This document shows positions 43,593 through 55,309 of a stretch of DNA of 64,000 nt, piece after piece. The stretch is taken from the NCBI GenBank assembly GCA_963576565.1, contig OY755047.1, forward strand, positions 8,774,931-8,838,930, written 5' to 3'. Source of the stretch: Aspidapion aeneum. Lineage: Eukaryota; Arthropoda; Insecta; Coleoptera; Brentidae. The stretch's first letter is position 1, and each line of letters begins with the position of its first letter. The position numbers and the translations under genes were made by a program. The notes below the pieces were generated by a model. The model was not told the origin of the DNA. It saw nothing but the letters and a program-made list of their open reading frames with translations, and did not search any database.

Positions 43593-44672
43593 ATATATAT
43601 TTATCGGTTTCACAACGTTCTACGTCTTCCGATACCCAATCTCCACTCGTTTCTGTTTGCCCATAATTCATCATCTATGCCTCTTATTTCTTATGTCTAT
43701 TCCTTCTCTCCAGCTTCTCCTTGGCCGTCCTCGTTTTCTTCGGCCAGTTGGTTTCCATTGTAGTATTTGTTTAGGTAGCCTTTCATCATTCATTCCTTGT
43801 ACATGTCCGTACCACACCAATTGTTTTGTTCTTACATCAACCACTAAAGTACGTTCACCCACTGTCATAATTTCTCTTATTCTTTGATTTGTAACTCTTT
43901 CTCTTTTTGATTTCCCTGCTGCTCTTCTCCAATAGTCCATCTCCGTAGCGGAAAGCATTTTTTCTGTTCTATCCTTGATTGGCCATAGTTCTGAGCCGTA
44001 TGTAATAATACTTTTTACAATGGTGTTATATATAAGCTTTTTGTTATGTTTTGATATACTTTGGTCCCAAATTATTCCATTTAATAAATGGCTTTTCTTC
44101 CTTGTACGTTTCGATCTTTTATAGCTTTGTCTAGTGTTCCGTCAGCTGTAATTTTTAGACCTAAGTATTTATACTCATCACAGGACTGAATTCGCTGCCC
44201 GGTATTTAAGATTAGATCCTGTTTCATTCCACCGATACACATATACTCTGTCTTATTGAGATTAACCTCTAGTCCCCACTTATTGTACTCTTCTATTAGT
44301 TTACGTGTCATATATTCGAGGTCGTCATAATCCTGAGCCACTACTATCTGATCATCGGCGAAACATAAAGTATACAAGGTAATTTCGTCCAACGGAATTC
44401 CCATGTTTTGGCATTTTCTCTTCCGTTTAAGGACTTGTTCCAAGTATATCTTGAAAAGCGTAGGCGAGATACAGCAACCTTGTTTAAGACCTTTATTTAC
44501 TTGAAAGCCTTTGGTTAGTTTTGCTTTTATTTTAACTTTTACTTTACTATTGCGGTATAACTCATGATGGCCTTAATTAGTTGTACGCTTATGTTTGTGT
44601 TTTCCAACGCTTTCCAAAGTAGATTTAGTGGTATACTGTCATATGCCTTCTGCAAATCGACGTAAAGCAGAT
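43593..44672 (-). pseudogene. LINE-A copy with 3' end
   Basis: Reading the minus strand from 44672: LLYVDLQKAYDSIPLNLLWK (RT motif A), VNKGLKQGCCISPTLFKIYL (motif B), LYTLCFADDQIVVAQDYDDL (catalytic box), NLNKTEYMCIGGMKQDL, a small deletion near 44095, then MLSATEMDYWRRAAGKSKRE, LVWYGHVQGMNDERLPKQIL and GRRKRGRPRRSWREGID. Frameshifts fall near 44450, 44090 and 43690. The 3' end, next to TTATATATATTTATCGG, repeats the end seen at 20040. Confidence 0.85.
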
Positions 44673-44707
44673 GCAAAAAATATGTAAGATAATTATGTGT
44701 GTATTGT

Positions 44708-45874
44708 CCGGCCAGAATAAAATGAGGCTCAAAAGAGATGGCTTCAATTAGCGCTATCTTTCTCTGTCCAGTGGCGTGCTATAAATTTTTAATTCATCAT
44801 TAGTAGTATTAATTTTATATTTTACTCCTCCTAAGCCTTTTTTTGCTGGAAAATTCCGTACCTTATTTTTCTTAAAAATAAATATTTTTTCAAAACTTTT
44901 ATACTTATTATATTATATAGGTACCTACCGATATTTTCTTAACAAAAAAAAACAATTCTCTTGAACTGCTGGTTTCCGTTGAAAATAAAAGTTGCCTTTA
45001 TCCAAGAAAATTGATTTCTTTTGAATGGAAGCTGCAACCTTCTTCTTTTGTGTTTCCTAGTATTATGGAATAAATCGCCATTTTCGTTTTGAGATGCCGG
45101 ATATTTTGAGTGAAAAAATTAAAATTCTTGACGCAAAGTAAAGCTTTATTTATGTTAAGAAGATATTAGTAAGACATTTTATATCTTGCTTCAAAACCAC
45201 TTTTTCTTCGCGAAAGGCAGTTTGTTTTAAACCAAAACAATTTACCAAGACAATTATTTCTTTCTCCAAAACAAACGGTTTGCTTAGATGAAGAGAAAAC
45301 ACTTTGTTCGGAGACTTTTGCTTTTGGGTCAAGATATTTTTTTCAAGAAAACTACTTTTCTTAACTGAAGAACTTCTTTTTTTCTGTGTACCTATCTAGA
45401 AACCTATAAAAATACCAATTGACTTTCTAAAAATTACAAAAATCCAAAACCATTCGTTATTGCTTCAAAATTGAAACTCCACACAGTTTTATTAAAAAAT
45501 TAAAAAATTTTAAATAATACGTCACTGTTTCTTTTTGAATTTTAGAATATGTATAAAACGTGCCTATTCATCCTGTTTGAGACCAGCGATAACAATAGAA
45601 GCCCAATAAAAGGGTGTGAATTGTGAACGGGCTGGAGTCTAATTGAGCCAGCGGTAACAATAGAAACCTAATAAAAGAGTGTGAACTATGAACGGACTGG
45701 AGTCGATATGGTTAGACGTACCAGACGAGTACCGTGTTTTCTTGTAATATAAAAATTTTGTTCATGGTAAATTTGCTAAAAATGAAGACCACCCAGTAAG
45801 ACTAAAGTGCTGTAAACAGAGGGAGATAGATTGAGTTGAGCCATCTCTTTTGCACCTCATTTTATTCTGGCCGG
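44708..45874. mobile_element. TIR element with CCGGCCAGAATAAAA ends, copy B
   Basis: Long relative of 9717-10431. It starts CCGGCCAGAATAAAATGAGG and ends with the inverse (…CTCATTTTATTCTGGCCGG). The TIRs match for about 40 bp, with partial similarity to about 60 bp. It has roughly 450 bp (about 44930-45385) that copy A lacks. The tandem CCAATAAAA/GGGTGTGAATT block is present here too. It lies immediately beside LINE-A. There is no transposase. Confidence 0.78.
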
Positions 45875-46261
45875 ACAGTAGGTATCACAACAAACACAAT
45901 TCCGCATTGCTTTCACATCCAACTATAAGAAAAACTGTTTTTTTTTAGTTAACATTTTCTATGTTCCAATGGTAGGTTGTTATACATCGTTGAAAAGCTC
46001 TTTATATAATAAAGGATAAATCCATATGTAACGTCATTTTATTGGCCGTAGTTGCTACAAAACTACCAAATTTTATAAAATTTGTTTTCAAGAAGGCGGA
46101 GATATAAATTTTTCGAAAAACACAACTTTTAGTTTTTGCCCGATATTTTGAGAACCCCTGTAGTTATTTTAAATTTCAATAGAGCATCTGATTGGACTTG
46201 GAATAGCGCAACTTTTTTTCTTATTTAACCAAAATTGTACTTCTTACCGTTTTCGAAATCC
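45875..46261. other. No recognisable feature
   Basis: AT-rich spacer before LINE-C. Confidence 0.5.
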
Positions 46262-47222
46262 CCATATAGTAGTAGTAGTAGTAGTAGTGGGGGGGGGGTT
46301 GATCCGCAGGTCTGACAAGTAGGCCAGAGTAGGCCCTTTTTGCCATGCCCCAAGTCTTTCCCTTAACCCACTCTCTGCACTTTCCTTTGATGGTCGGGTA
46401 ACTCATTGGGCCTTCCTGTTCTCTTTACAAAGTCCAGTAAGTCTGCCCATTTGAGCATGTGCAGTTCTTCCTCGCTCAGAGTTGGCGCTCCGAGTGCCTG
46501 TTGTCTCATCCTTGCGTAGGCCTCGCATTCTGCTGGGCAGGTAGGGTCATTCTCGCTCCTATACGTGTCATGTGCCTCCTCAACCGGTTAAGTCCGGTTA
46601 AAGTACCTATCAGCAGTCCGAGGTCTTTTCGTGTCCGTCCCAGCATCCATCTAATTCTGGTCGCTTTTGGACGGTCTACGAATTCTCTGGACTGTCTGCA
46701 ACCCGTTCCTGTTTCCCAGGAGTTTAATAGCGCGTCCTGGGCCCATTTGTTGAGTCCGCTTTGCACTTGTCTTTTTGTCACGCCCAAAAGTGGCTCCGGT
46801 CCTACATAGGCGGTTCCTGCCCCAAGTCGTGCGAGATTGTCCGCCTTCTCGTTGCCTGGTACCCCCGTATGTCCCGGAACCCAAACCAGCGTCACCCGTT
46901 TGCCATCGCTTAGGGTCTCCAGCGCCTCTGCGCATTCTTCCACCAAGCCGTCAGCAATCTTGGGTGCGTTTAGCGCCTTCAGGGTGGCTTGACTGTCAGA
47001 GCATATTTATATAAGCTCCTCTTCGCCGTTCCGAACCTCTTCTAGGGTTGCCGCCATTATTATGGCGTAAACTTCTGCTTGAAAAACAGTAGCGTGCTCA
47101 CCAAGCGAGTAGCTCTTTTGAACTTCTAGTTTTTCCACGTATACTCCCGCTCCTGTGGTTTGCCTCTCTGATACTTTGGATCCATCAGTGTAGCAAACTT
47201 AAGCGCTCTCCTCATATAGTTA
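46262..47222 (-). pseudogene. LINE-C copy 1: RNase H domain and C-terminus (I/Loa-like LINE)
   Basis: The minus strand reads CYTDGSKVSERQTTGAGVYV, FQAEVYAIIMAA, CSDSQATLKALNAPK and WVPGHTGVPGNEKADNLARL. These carry the Asp-Glu-Asp-Asp residues plus His of a ribonuclease H, which removes RNA from the new cDNA in I-type LINEs. MTIRIGA-type sequence then follows, where a ~36-bp deletion removes most of the CCHC zinc finger seen in copy 2 and a 1-bp deletion shifts frame. A stop interrupts near 47008. The 3' end is a (CTA)n microsatellite at 46266-46289. Confidence 0.85.
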
Positions 47223-47434
47223 CTTTTATCTGGGACACCTTGTATATAAAATTAGAATAGTGTTTGGTTTAGTTATAAAATATTAATAAATTAATTAAGA
47301 AACACCTTCATTGCCGAACCACAGTATCTTAATTCACTTAAGCTTCAAACAGTACGTACACTCTCTCAATTTTTTAATCTGCTTTTATTTTTTGCACATT
47401 TGAAGAATCCAAAGAAATATTGATGGACTTGGCA
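47223..47434. other. No recognisable feature
   Basis: AT-rich spacer that opens with GGGACACCTTGTATA, similar to MITE ends in this window but without a partner. Confidence 0.4.
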
Positions 47435-48250
47435 ACGTCGCGTGATTTCGAATAAGTACCACTATATTATTAATGATTTTCCTTAACGGTTTTCAACGCC
47501 CACTGAAATTACAAGCTTTTCGGACGAGTCTAGGGAATTTAAACCAAACATTAAACTAGAATGACGTAAATACGGCCTTAGATGAACAGTTTTTGCAGGT
47601 AATTTGACAATTTTGACGGTCTTAACGGTTGAAAACATCTGTCAAATTGACTTTTTAGGTCTCAGTCCCTATCGACAACTTTTTGTGTTTTTGCTTATTT
47701 TTCATTGGGAAAACAATATTTAGAGCCTACTAAAATTTCAATGTTTTCGGACGAGTCTAAATTGAACATTAAAAAAGTAAACTAACGTAGTTACGGTCTA
47801 TGAACCGTTTTTGAAGGTAATTTGAAAATGTTGACGTTCTTAACGCTTGAAAACATCTGTCAAATTGACTCCTCAGGTCTCAGTCCAGCTCGAAGGACCA
47901 AAATTTTGAATTTGAAGTTTTTTAAACTGGCCAAAAAAAGTTACTACTAAACTAACTAAACTAAACTTACAAATGATTTAATGAAAAATAACCACCTGTG
48001 TCGAGTAAGTACCGCGATATTATCAAAGATTTCTGTAACAATTTTCCAAGCTTTTCGAATGAGTTTAGGCAATTAAAATCGAACATTAAAAAAGTATACT
48101 AAGGTAAATACGGCCTATGAACAGTTTTTGAAGGTAATTTGGACAATTTTGACGTTCCTAACACTTGAAAACATTTGTTAAATTGTCTGTTCAGGTCTCA
48201 GTCCAGCTCGAAGGACCAAAATTTAGAATTTGATCGTTTTTATACATAGA
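47435..48250. repeat. Three-unit tandem repeat of about 220-320 bp
   Basis: Units share AAATTTTCGGACGAGTCTA-like, TACGGCCTATGAACAGTTTT, GGTAATTTGACAATTTTGAC, TTGAAAACATCTGTCAAATT and TCAGGTCTCAGTCCAGCTCG. The word TGAAC(A/C) falls near 47582, 47801 and 48118. Units 1 and 3 also share a GAATAAGTACCAC/GAGTAAGTACCGC lead. There is no coding content. Confidence 0.75.
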
Positions 48251-48754
48251 CAGAGAATATTACGTTGTCTTCTGTTTCTAATTTGAGAGAGAGGAAGAAT
48301 TTAAACAATAATTAAAGATTTAACGAAGAAAAACCATCTATTTTTTTTAATCCTATCGGCAATTTTTAGTATTTTTCTGTGTTTTTTTTATCTGGAAAAC
48401 AGTCAATCGAACTTATCTTTTATAATTTAATAACCATTTTTTTAAAATTTAACCTTGATGTGCGACTTTTTAAAATTTTGTAAACAATTTGGTTTCCTTA
48501 AAAAACTTCTAGTGGAACTACTTACTAACGATTTACTTTTAAATGAAATGAGTAGTAGGTACTTGAAATTTGAAGTATTATAAATAGGAAGTAACATGCT
48601 ATACATTTTTATGAGTGTTGAAACGATAAGGAATTCCTAGTTCGAACATACATACGTCAAGCTATTTTTGCAAATAATACTTTTTGTAAAAATATCCTAC
48701 ATTGTATCCTGTTTAATAAAAAAAAAGTTATTTTTAATAAGTGATGATATTATC
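48251..48754. other. No recognisable feature
   Basis: AT-rich spacer. Confidence 0.5.
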
Positions 48755-49975
48755 TGATTATTTGCCGGTGTAACATTTTGTAGATATATTGCGTTTATAG
48801 AGTTTGAAACAGCTTTCGATAGTATTGAGCACTGGGCAGTAGTAGTAGTAGTGGGGGGGTTGACCCGCAGGTCTGACAAGTAGGCCAGAGTAGGCCCTTT
48901 TTGCCATGCCCCAAGTCTGTCCCTTAACCCACTCTCTGCACTTCCCTTTGATGGTCGGGTAGCTCATTGGGCCTTCCTGTTCTCTTTACAAAGTCCAGTA
49001 AGTCTGCCCATTTGAGCATGTGCAGTTCTTCCTCGCTCAGAGTTGGCGCTCCGAGTGCCTGTTGTCTCATCCTTGCGTAGGCCTCGCATTCTGCCACGAG
49101 GTGTCTTGATGTCTCTTCTTCCTGTCCACAGGCTGGGCAGGTAGGGTCATTCTCGACTCCTATACGTGTCATGTGCCTCCTCAACCGGTTATGTCCAGTT
49201 AGAGTACCTATCAGCAGTCCGAGGTCTTTTCGTGTCCGTTCCAGCATCCATCTCATTCTGGTCGCTTTTGGACGGTCTACGAATTCTCTGATCTGTCTGC
49301 AACCCGTTCCTGTTTCCCAGGAGTTTAATAGCGCGTCCTGGGCCCATTTGTTGAGTCCGCTTTGCACTTGTCTTTTTGTCACGCCCAAAAGTGGCTCCGG
49401 TCCTACATAGGCGGTTCCTTCCCCGAGTCGTGCGAGTTCGTCCGCCTTCTCGTTGCCTGGTATCCCCGTATGTCCCGGAACCCAAACCAGCGTCACCCGT
49501 TTGCCATCGCTTAGGGTCTCCAGCGCCTCTGCGCATTCTTCCACCAAGCCGTCAGCAATCTTGGGTGCGTTTAGCGCCTTCTCTACTACTGGGCAGTAAA
49601 AGGATCTTTAATTAATAGCCGAATAGGTTACAGACACATAGATTTAATAGCCAATATATATAGCAAAGCAACAACTTTAATCAAAATCCACGAAGGAACC
49701 AAGCCAATCCCATAAGAAGAGATGTCTGACAGGGTGACACAATATCCCCTAAACTATTTAACCAGGCCCTAGAAGATGTTTTAAAAAACTTAGATTGGGA
49801 AGTAATAGGCATCAAAGTAAACGGAAAATGCTTGAACCACCTAAGATATGCTGAGGATATCTCCTTAATAACAGATAAAAAAGAAGAACCTATAGGCTTA
49901 AGTAGAAAAATATAGGCTTAAGTATGAACTATACTAAAACTAAAATCATAACAAACACAGAATGACAGAATTTAA
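48755..49975 (+). pseudogene. LINE-D reverse transcriptase remnant, split by LINE-C
   Basis: Once the LINE-C insertion and one copy of its duplication are removed, the plus strand reads FIEFETAFDSIEHWAV (RT motif A), SLINSRIGYRHIDLIANIYS, TTLIKIHEGTKPIP, then in shifted frames the DTISP-type motif B, ALEDVLKNLDWE-like sequence, VNGKCLNHLRYAED (catalytic box, second Asp position Glu, then Asp) and NYTKTKIITNTE. It resembles RT proteins with HLRYADDI boxes that are common in insect RTE-like LINEs. Several frameshifts occur after 49720. Confidence 0.8.
48842..49587 (-). pseudogene. LINE-C copy 2: RNase H end and CCHC zinc finger, intact frame
   Basis: 5'-truncated copy bounded by the 11-bp duplication ACTGGGCAGTA (48831-48841, 49588-49598). 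The frame 48924-49547 is unbroken over 207 codons. It reads VTLVWVPGHTGIPGNEKADE, LLNSWETGTGCRQIREFVDR, TGHNRLRRHMTRIG, CPACGQEEETSRHLVAEC (CCHC zinc finger) and DLLDFVKRTGRPNE. The first RNase H residues are missing because of 5' truncation. The 3' end is a (CTA)n tail at 48842-48852. It interrupts LINE-D. Confidence 0.9.
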
Positions 49976-50422
49976 CAAAATTGTTTTTTATTTACTGCAA
50001 ACAAATATCAGCTTATTACACATTTAAACCTCCTATAAATACCAAAACACATTTTTCCACCCCCGAAAATAACCTTTGAACACTCTAGAAGAAAGGAAAA
50101 AATGTGTCATAAATTAGTGACTATATTTAGCATACTTCCTTCCTAGTCAAATTAAAAAATAGAAACCGAGCCCCAGATGAAAAAAGTCTATTTTTAAAAG
50201 AAACATTTTTAAAATTTTACCCTCTTTTTTCTGTGTCTGGCGGTATTAGACTAGATTTGGCTTGAACCATTGACCTTTTAGTTTTTTCAAATTGCTTGTA
50301 AACGCAGTCCATCATATAGGGTGTTACAAATACACTTTAAGTTAATAATTAATAAAGGGCTAATGTTATAATTACCTCTTTTCCCATAGAAAAAGAAATA
50401 AATACATAAATAATTTTGCTTC
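49976..50422. other. No recognisable feature
   Basis: AT-rich spacer between LINE-D and LINE-B. Confidence 0.5.
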
Positions 50423-51995
50423 GGGGGAATACATATACGCTGAAATGCTCAAATATAGATCAGAGAAACTACTAGAAAATCTCACATATACAGCGGCGTA
50501 GCGTGGGGGGGGGCGCGGGGGGTTCGCCGCCCCCCCCCCCCCCCCCGCCCCGAGGGTAGTGGCGCCCCATTGGTGGTCGAAGCGCCCCCAGCTTGATTAA
50601 GTCGGGCCGGCAACGGCCAGTTGAGTGGGCGCCAAAGGAAACTAACGAAATGAAGACCTTTTTTTTTTTGGTCGCAAGATTTGTGAGAGGCGCCCTTGTG
50701 ACCTGTCGGCCGCCCCCTCACACATGACGACCTTTTTTTTTTGTTTTTTTGGTCGCAAGATTTTTTTTCAGTTTTCAGAGGCGCCCGTTTTAGCGGTCGC
50801 CCCCCCCCCTTCCGCCCTTTCGGGCACGCTACGCCGCTGCACATATATTATCAATCAATGCATAAACGGCCATCCAGTACCTGATGATTGGAAAATTGCA
50901 TTCATATCCTTAATACATAAAAAAGGAAACAAGCTGGATTGCAACAATTACAGAGGAATTTCAGTAACCAGTACTCTAGTTAGATTGTACGGTAGAATTT
51001 TAGAGATCTAATAGAGAATGATTTTTATGAACAAGAAGAAGAAGAGCAAAGTGGGTTTCGTGCAGGCAGATCTTGTAGTGATAATGTTGTCTTAAACAAG
51101 TAATTAAGAAACGAGTTCCAGAAATATAGAGACACATGTTACCTTTGTGGACCTACAAAAAGCATATGATACCATTTTAGTAAATTTATGGACAGTGTTA
51201 GAGCAAACTAATATCATTCATACATACATAAAAGCGATAAAAGAACTATACAATTATCAAAATCTAAAATTAAAATTGAAAATAGAATTTCAAAAGAATT
51301 CGAAAGGCTTAAGACAGAAATGTTGTATATCTTCAACTCTTTTTAAAATATATATCGCATTAGCTCTAAAAAACTGGAAACGTAAAGTACACGGTATGGG
51401 AATACAACTTAACGACCAATTTACCATGTACACATTACAGTTTGCTGACGACCAAGTAATTGCAGCTAATGATAAAGAAGACTCGGAGTATATGATGAGA
51501 AAGTTAACGGAAGAATACCAGAAGCGGGGGTTAACAGTGAATTTGGCCAAAACACAGTACTTATGTATTCGAAACGAAACAAGTGGGTTAGAACTAGACA
51601 ATGGACACACAATATCTCCATGCAATGAGTATGTATACTTCGGTGTCACATTTAATAAGACTCTAAAGAACTGGAAAAAAAACAGTAAAAGCAATAAAAG
51701 GTTACTGGATGTTTTAACAGTATTTTATGGAGCGGAGAAATAAAATAGAATGTAAAATTGAATATTATATTAAACAATGATGAAAAGCACGCTGTTGTAT
51801 CGAATAGGGACTTTTCGCTTAACAGAAAAATACAAAACAAAAATGGAAGGTGTCGAAATGGATGCAATAAGAAGATCAATGAGAATATCTAGAACAAATC
51901 ATATAAGAAATGAGACCATAAAAGAATGAGAATCAAGGGAAACATAACGGATGACATCACTAAAATACATCTGATATGGTACGGCATGTAATTAT
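50423..51995 (+). pseudogene. LINE-B copy split by a GC-rich hAT MITE
   Basis: Plus-strand LINE-B. The start (GCTGAAATGCTCAAATAT … GAAAATCTCACATATA) precedes the MITE. After it come YIINQCINGHPVPDDWKIAF, LDCNNYRGISVTS, VDLQKAYDTILVNLWTVLEQ (motif A), LRQKCCISSTLFKIY (motif B with QG changed to QK), MYTLQFADDQVIAANDKED (catalytic FADD), NLAKTQYLCIRNE and YFGVTFNKT. Further on MKSTLLYRIGTFRLTEKYKT and MRISRTNHIRNET are in shifted frames. It fades out near 51995, before the usual 3' end. Confidence 0.85.
50491..50839. mobile_element. GC-rich hAT-type MITE in LINE-B
   Basis: This 349-bp element has the ends CAGCGGCGTAGCGTG and CACGCTACGCCGCTG and a perfect 8-bp duplication CACATATA (50483-50490, 50840-50847). 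The LINE-B copy at 36926-36946 shows the empty site (CTCACATATATTATC in inverse). Long runs of G (50504-50520 area) and C (about 50530-50547 and 50800-50808) and mirror-like GGTCGCAAGATTT duplications fill it. It is non-coding. Confidence 0.9.
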
Positions 51996-52257
51996 GGAAT
52001 TATACATTGCAATAATAAAGTGTGTTAAAATGATTTAAAAAAAATAATACTATTTTCTGTAGGTAGTTATTAAGGAACCTTTAGATTTGTGCAAAAATAT
52101 ATTCCAAATTTTTTTTTTAAATTTATTAACTTATATAAAAAATTGTTCCTTAAGAAAATTGAGGAAATTGATACCTATTTAAAAGGTTATTTCGCCACAC
52201 TGTACCTCCTATTGTCAAATTTGTCATTTTTCAATTTCACATTGTTCCTCCAAACAG
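51996..52257. other. No recognisable feature
   Basis: AT-rich spacer. Confidence 0.5.
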
Positions 52258-52862
52258 GGCTATCAAAATGGACGGGCCACAATCCTTCACTTTGTTGACG
52301 TCACATCCGGGGCTGATTTTTTTGATGGTCACGTTACGACACAGCTGATTGTCTTTAAAATTTTGAAGTTGGAATGACGGTTCATGGATATTTGATTTTT
52401 TGTTAAATAAAGCCGTTTTTGAGATTGTTTTTACTTTATTCTGGCAGAACAATTTTTTTTTAATGTATAGTAAGCCCTAATTTTTCATAGCCGCTTCATT
52501 AGCTCACACAAAAATTAAGTTTAAAGCAGAAGCGAATGTGACAATCACATATCACAAAGTCAAATACATGTCAAATATAACAGTTGGCATGTGGTACATG
52601 GCGGGTAATTTGAATTCAAAATAAGGAATGCTAAATCTTGAAGATTTTAACCTTTTAATCATGTTGCTTCCTTACAAACCTTTGGTGGAATATCGGGATG
52701 GTGTCTGAGAATATTTCACTGAAATTTTGCGGAAATCTGTAGTGCCATTTTGAAAATATCATAAAAAACTTCTGACCTCCCATAAGACCCAATGTAAAAT
52801 TCAGCCCCGGGAGAACAGCTGATTTTTTCAGGGTCGTGGCCTCTATTTTTGTGTTGGCCTTG
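52258..52862. mobile_element. Mutator-type MITE U, copy 2
   Basis: This 605-bp element is close to 30519-31127 and in the same orientation, from GGCTATCAAAATGGACGGGC to …TGTGTTGGCCTTG. The flanks read CTCCAAACAG (left) and CTCCAAATTT (right), an eroded 10-bp duplication with seven matching bases. It is older than, or less constrained at the flanks than, copy 1. Confidence 0.8.
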
Positions 52863-53230
52863 CTCCAAATTTTATAACTTGGAAACAAAAAACTTTTGAC
52901 TAATAGTTATTTAATTTTTTTGTCTAATCTTGAACAATCCTTAAAGTTTGATGCATTATTTAAAATACACTATGTATACCTCTACGTTAATAAATATGTC
53001 TTAATAGTTTAAAATTAAATGAATAAAACTGTGGTTGTTGTTTACGAGGTTCAGGCAGTGAGATATGCGTTTAAATAAATAAATGTATGCTTCTATAGTT
53101 TGTTGACATTGAAAAAAAAATCTAAATATCAAGGAAAATCGTTGTTAACTAACCAGGTAATATAAACTGTTTCTCTTTCATATCACACGCTAATAACTCT
53201 AATCTAATGTTAGAAGTCATTATAAGATGT
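52863..53230. other. No recognisable feature
   Basis: AT-rich spacer. Confidence 0.5.
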
Positions 53231-54250
53231 ATAGTTCAGGCCCTACATCCGAGATTCAAGCGATATGCTGCATTTGGGTAAAGGGACAATTCGCCGCCGC
53301 CGATTCGCCGCAGCTGATTCGCCGTGGGGACAATTCGCCATCGGCCGATTCGCCGTAGAGACTATTCGCCGCGAGATTTTTTGTTTTATGATATTACCAT
53401 TGGCAATCGTTTATTTAGCTTGACTTTATATAATATATTTGTTTATTTGTTTGGTTATAACTTTTTTCAAACTTTTCCAACTAGGTATTTGGTGGATGGT
53501 ATACAATTCAACATTTTTTTTATTAAAAAAATATATAAAATTATGATTTTTAACTTTTAACTTTAAAAAATCAAAATGGCGGATTTTCCCATTTATGCAC
53601 CGATTTGCATCAAACTTGGAACTTTGAGATCTTTCAAGTCGCTGATTATTATTTTAAACTTAAATTTAAAAAAAATCAAAATGGCGGACTTTTCAATTTA
53701 TAACTTTGAAATCTTTCAGGTCTCTGATTATAATTTCTAACTTAAACTTTCTTAAAAATATTTTAAATAATAAGGAATTAAACCGGATTTTGAATAATTG
53801 TGTCATTATTTTAATTTTTTTTATGCGCCATGCAGATGGTTTTAAGTTTGAGTCAAAATATGTATTGGTTGACTTTAAGCACCACATAGTTTCCAGTTTG
53901 GGACATATCAAAACAACAATTAAAGAGTCCGCCATTTTGGATCGGCCATTTAAATTAGAAATAATAATAAGCGACCTGAAAGATCTCAAAGTTCCGGGTT
54001 TGATGCAAATCGGTTCATAAATGGGAAAATCCGCTATTTTGGAACCGCCATTTTGATTTTTTAAAAGTTTAAGTTAGAAATCATAATCAGCGACCTGAAA
54101 TATCTTAAAGTTCGGAGTTTGATGCAAATCGGCTCATAAATGGGAAAATCCGCCATTTTGGTTCCACCATTTTATTTATTTTTTTAATAAAAAAGTTGAA
54201 TTGTATACTAATCACGAAATACCTAGTTGGAAAAGTTTGAAAATAGTTAT

Positions 54251-54372
54251 TTACCTAACTAGTGAGGAAAGTGATACTTTTACGCACGCGACGGCAGTTG
54301 CTCGAACGACGCTTTGCGGAGTTCGGGCACGCCGTCAAGGGCGGAAAAGGCACTTTCCGCAAGAGTTAGGTA
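54251..54372. repeat. GTGCGGAAA hairpin module 1
   Basis: Imperfect hairpin from TTACCTAACTAGTGAGGAAA to the inverse GCACTTTCCGCAAGAGTTAG with a GC-rich loop side (CGAACGACGCTTTGCGGAGT). It is homologous to module 2. Confidence 0.65.
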
Positions 54373-54582
54373 CAAAATTTTTCCTAGTTGCATAAAAAGC
54401 TTGGTTTTACATTTTAATATATTTGGTATTTTTTACATTAAAACAGCAAAAAACAAATTCTGTTTTCATTTTTAATTTAATTTAGTTTATAAATGGGTCA
54501 AGAAGTCTAATTAGGCCTCATTTTTAATTTAATTGAGTTTATAAATGGGTCAATAAGTCTAATTAGGCCTAAAATTCACGGC

Positions 54583-54645
54583 GTGCCGAAAGTTCAACTT
54601 TCCGCACGCAAATGCGTGCGTAAAAGTGCACTTTTACGCACGCAA
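54583..54645. repeat. Double palindrome including a perfect 30-bp inverted repeat
   Basis: 54614-54643 is a perfect palindrome (arm GCGTGCGTAAAAGTG). Just upstream, GCGTGCCGAAAGTT and AACTTTCCGCACGC pair as well. Confidence 0.8.
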
Positions 54646-54660
54646 GTAGGAAATAGTAGT

Positions 54661-54782
54661 TTACCTAACTAGTGCGGAAAGTGCCTCTTTTCCGCACTCG
54701 ATTGCAGATGGCCAAACGACGTGATAGCGGAGTTTGGCCAGCAATCAAGTGCGGAAAAGACACTTTACGCACGAGTTAGGTA
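54661..54782. repeat. GTGCGGAAA hairpin module 2
   Basis: From TTACCTAACTAGTGCGGAAA to the inverse ACACTTTACGCACGAGTTAG. It has the same architecture as module 1, starts 410 bp downstream of it and has the same orientation. The inner stem is GGCCAAAC/GTTTGGCC. Confidence 0.65.
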
Positions 54783-55309
54783 CACTATTTTTTCTATAAG
54801 CGTGAGGAAAAAACTAAAAATTAATCAGAAAATTATTTATATTCAAAACGTTTTAATCAAATCAATTATTATTATTCACATTCTAGCGGCTTCTAGAACT
54901 GACTGGGGTAGATCTTCGTCCGAAGAATCCATTGAAAATCTGATTTTTTTGTTTGAAAAATTCAAAAGACGCTTGTATCTGCAAAATTGGCTTTGTTTTG
55001 ACAGTTTGTTTGTACTTTGTTGCTATGGTGATTTAAGATGCCAAATCTAAAACCACTAGTGTTCATTGTTGTTTGACATTGACAATGACGATATTTATAC
55101 CGGGGAGGTTTAAAACTTATAATTTGAACCTATTTTACTGAAAACTTTATTTTATCGAAAATATTGAAAATATAGCAGAATTTTAGTTAATTTGAATATT
55201 TTTAGGATATTTCGTGTGCTAGGAAAGATACAAATGTATTTTGAACGGTCTAAATGTTATAGAACACCTCAAAATCGTAACAAATTTACTTTTTCAAAGG
55301 GAAAAAATA

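Noticed and set aside
46459..49615. Plus-strand, Pro/Ser-rich frames opposite LINE-C (46459-47014, 49171-49615)
   Set aside because: Antisense shadows of the GC-rich LINE-C coding strand, whose minus-strand protein is clearly recognisable.
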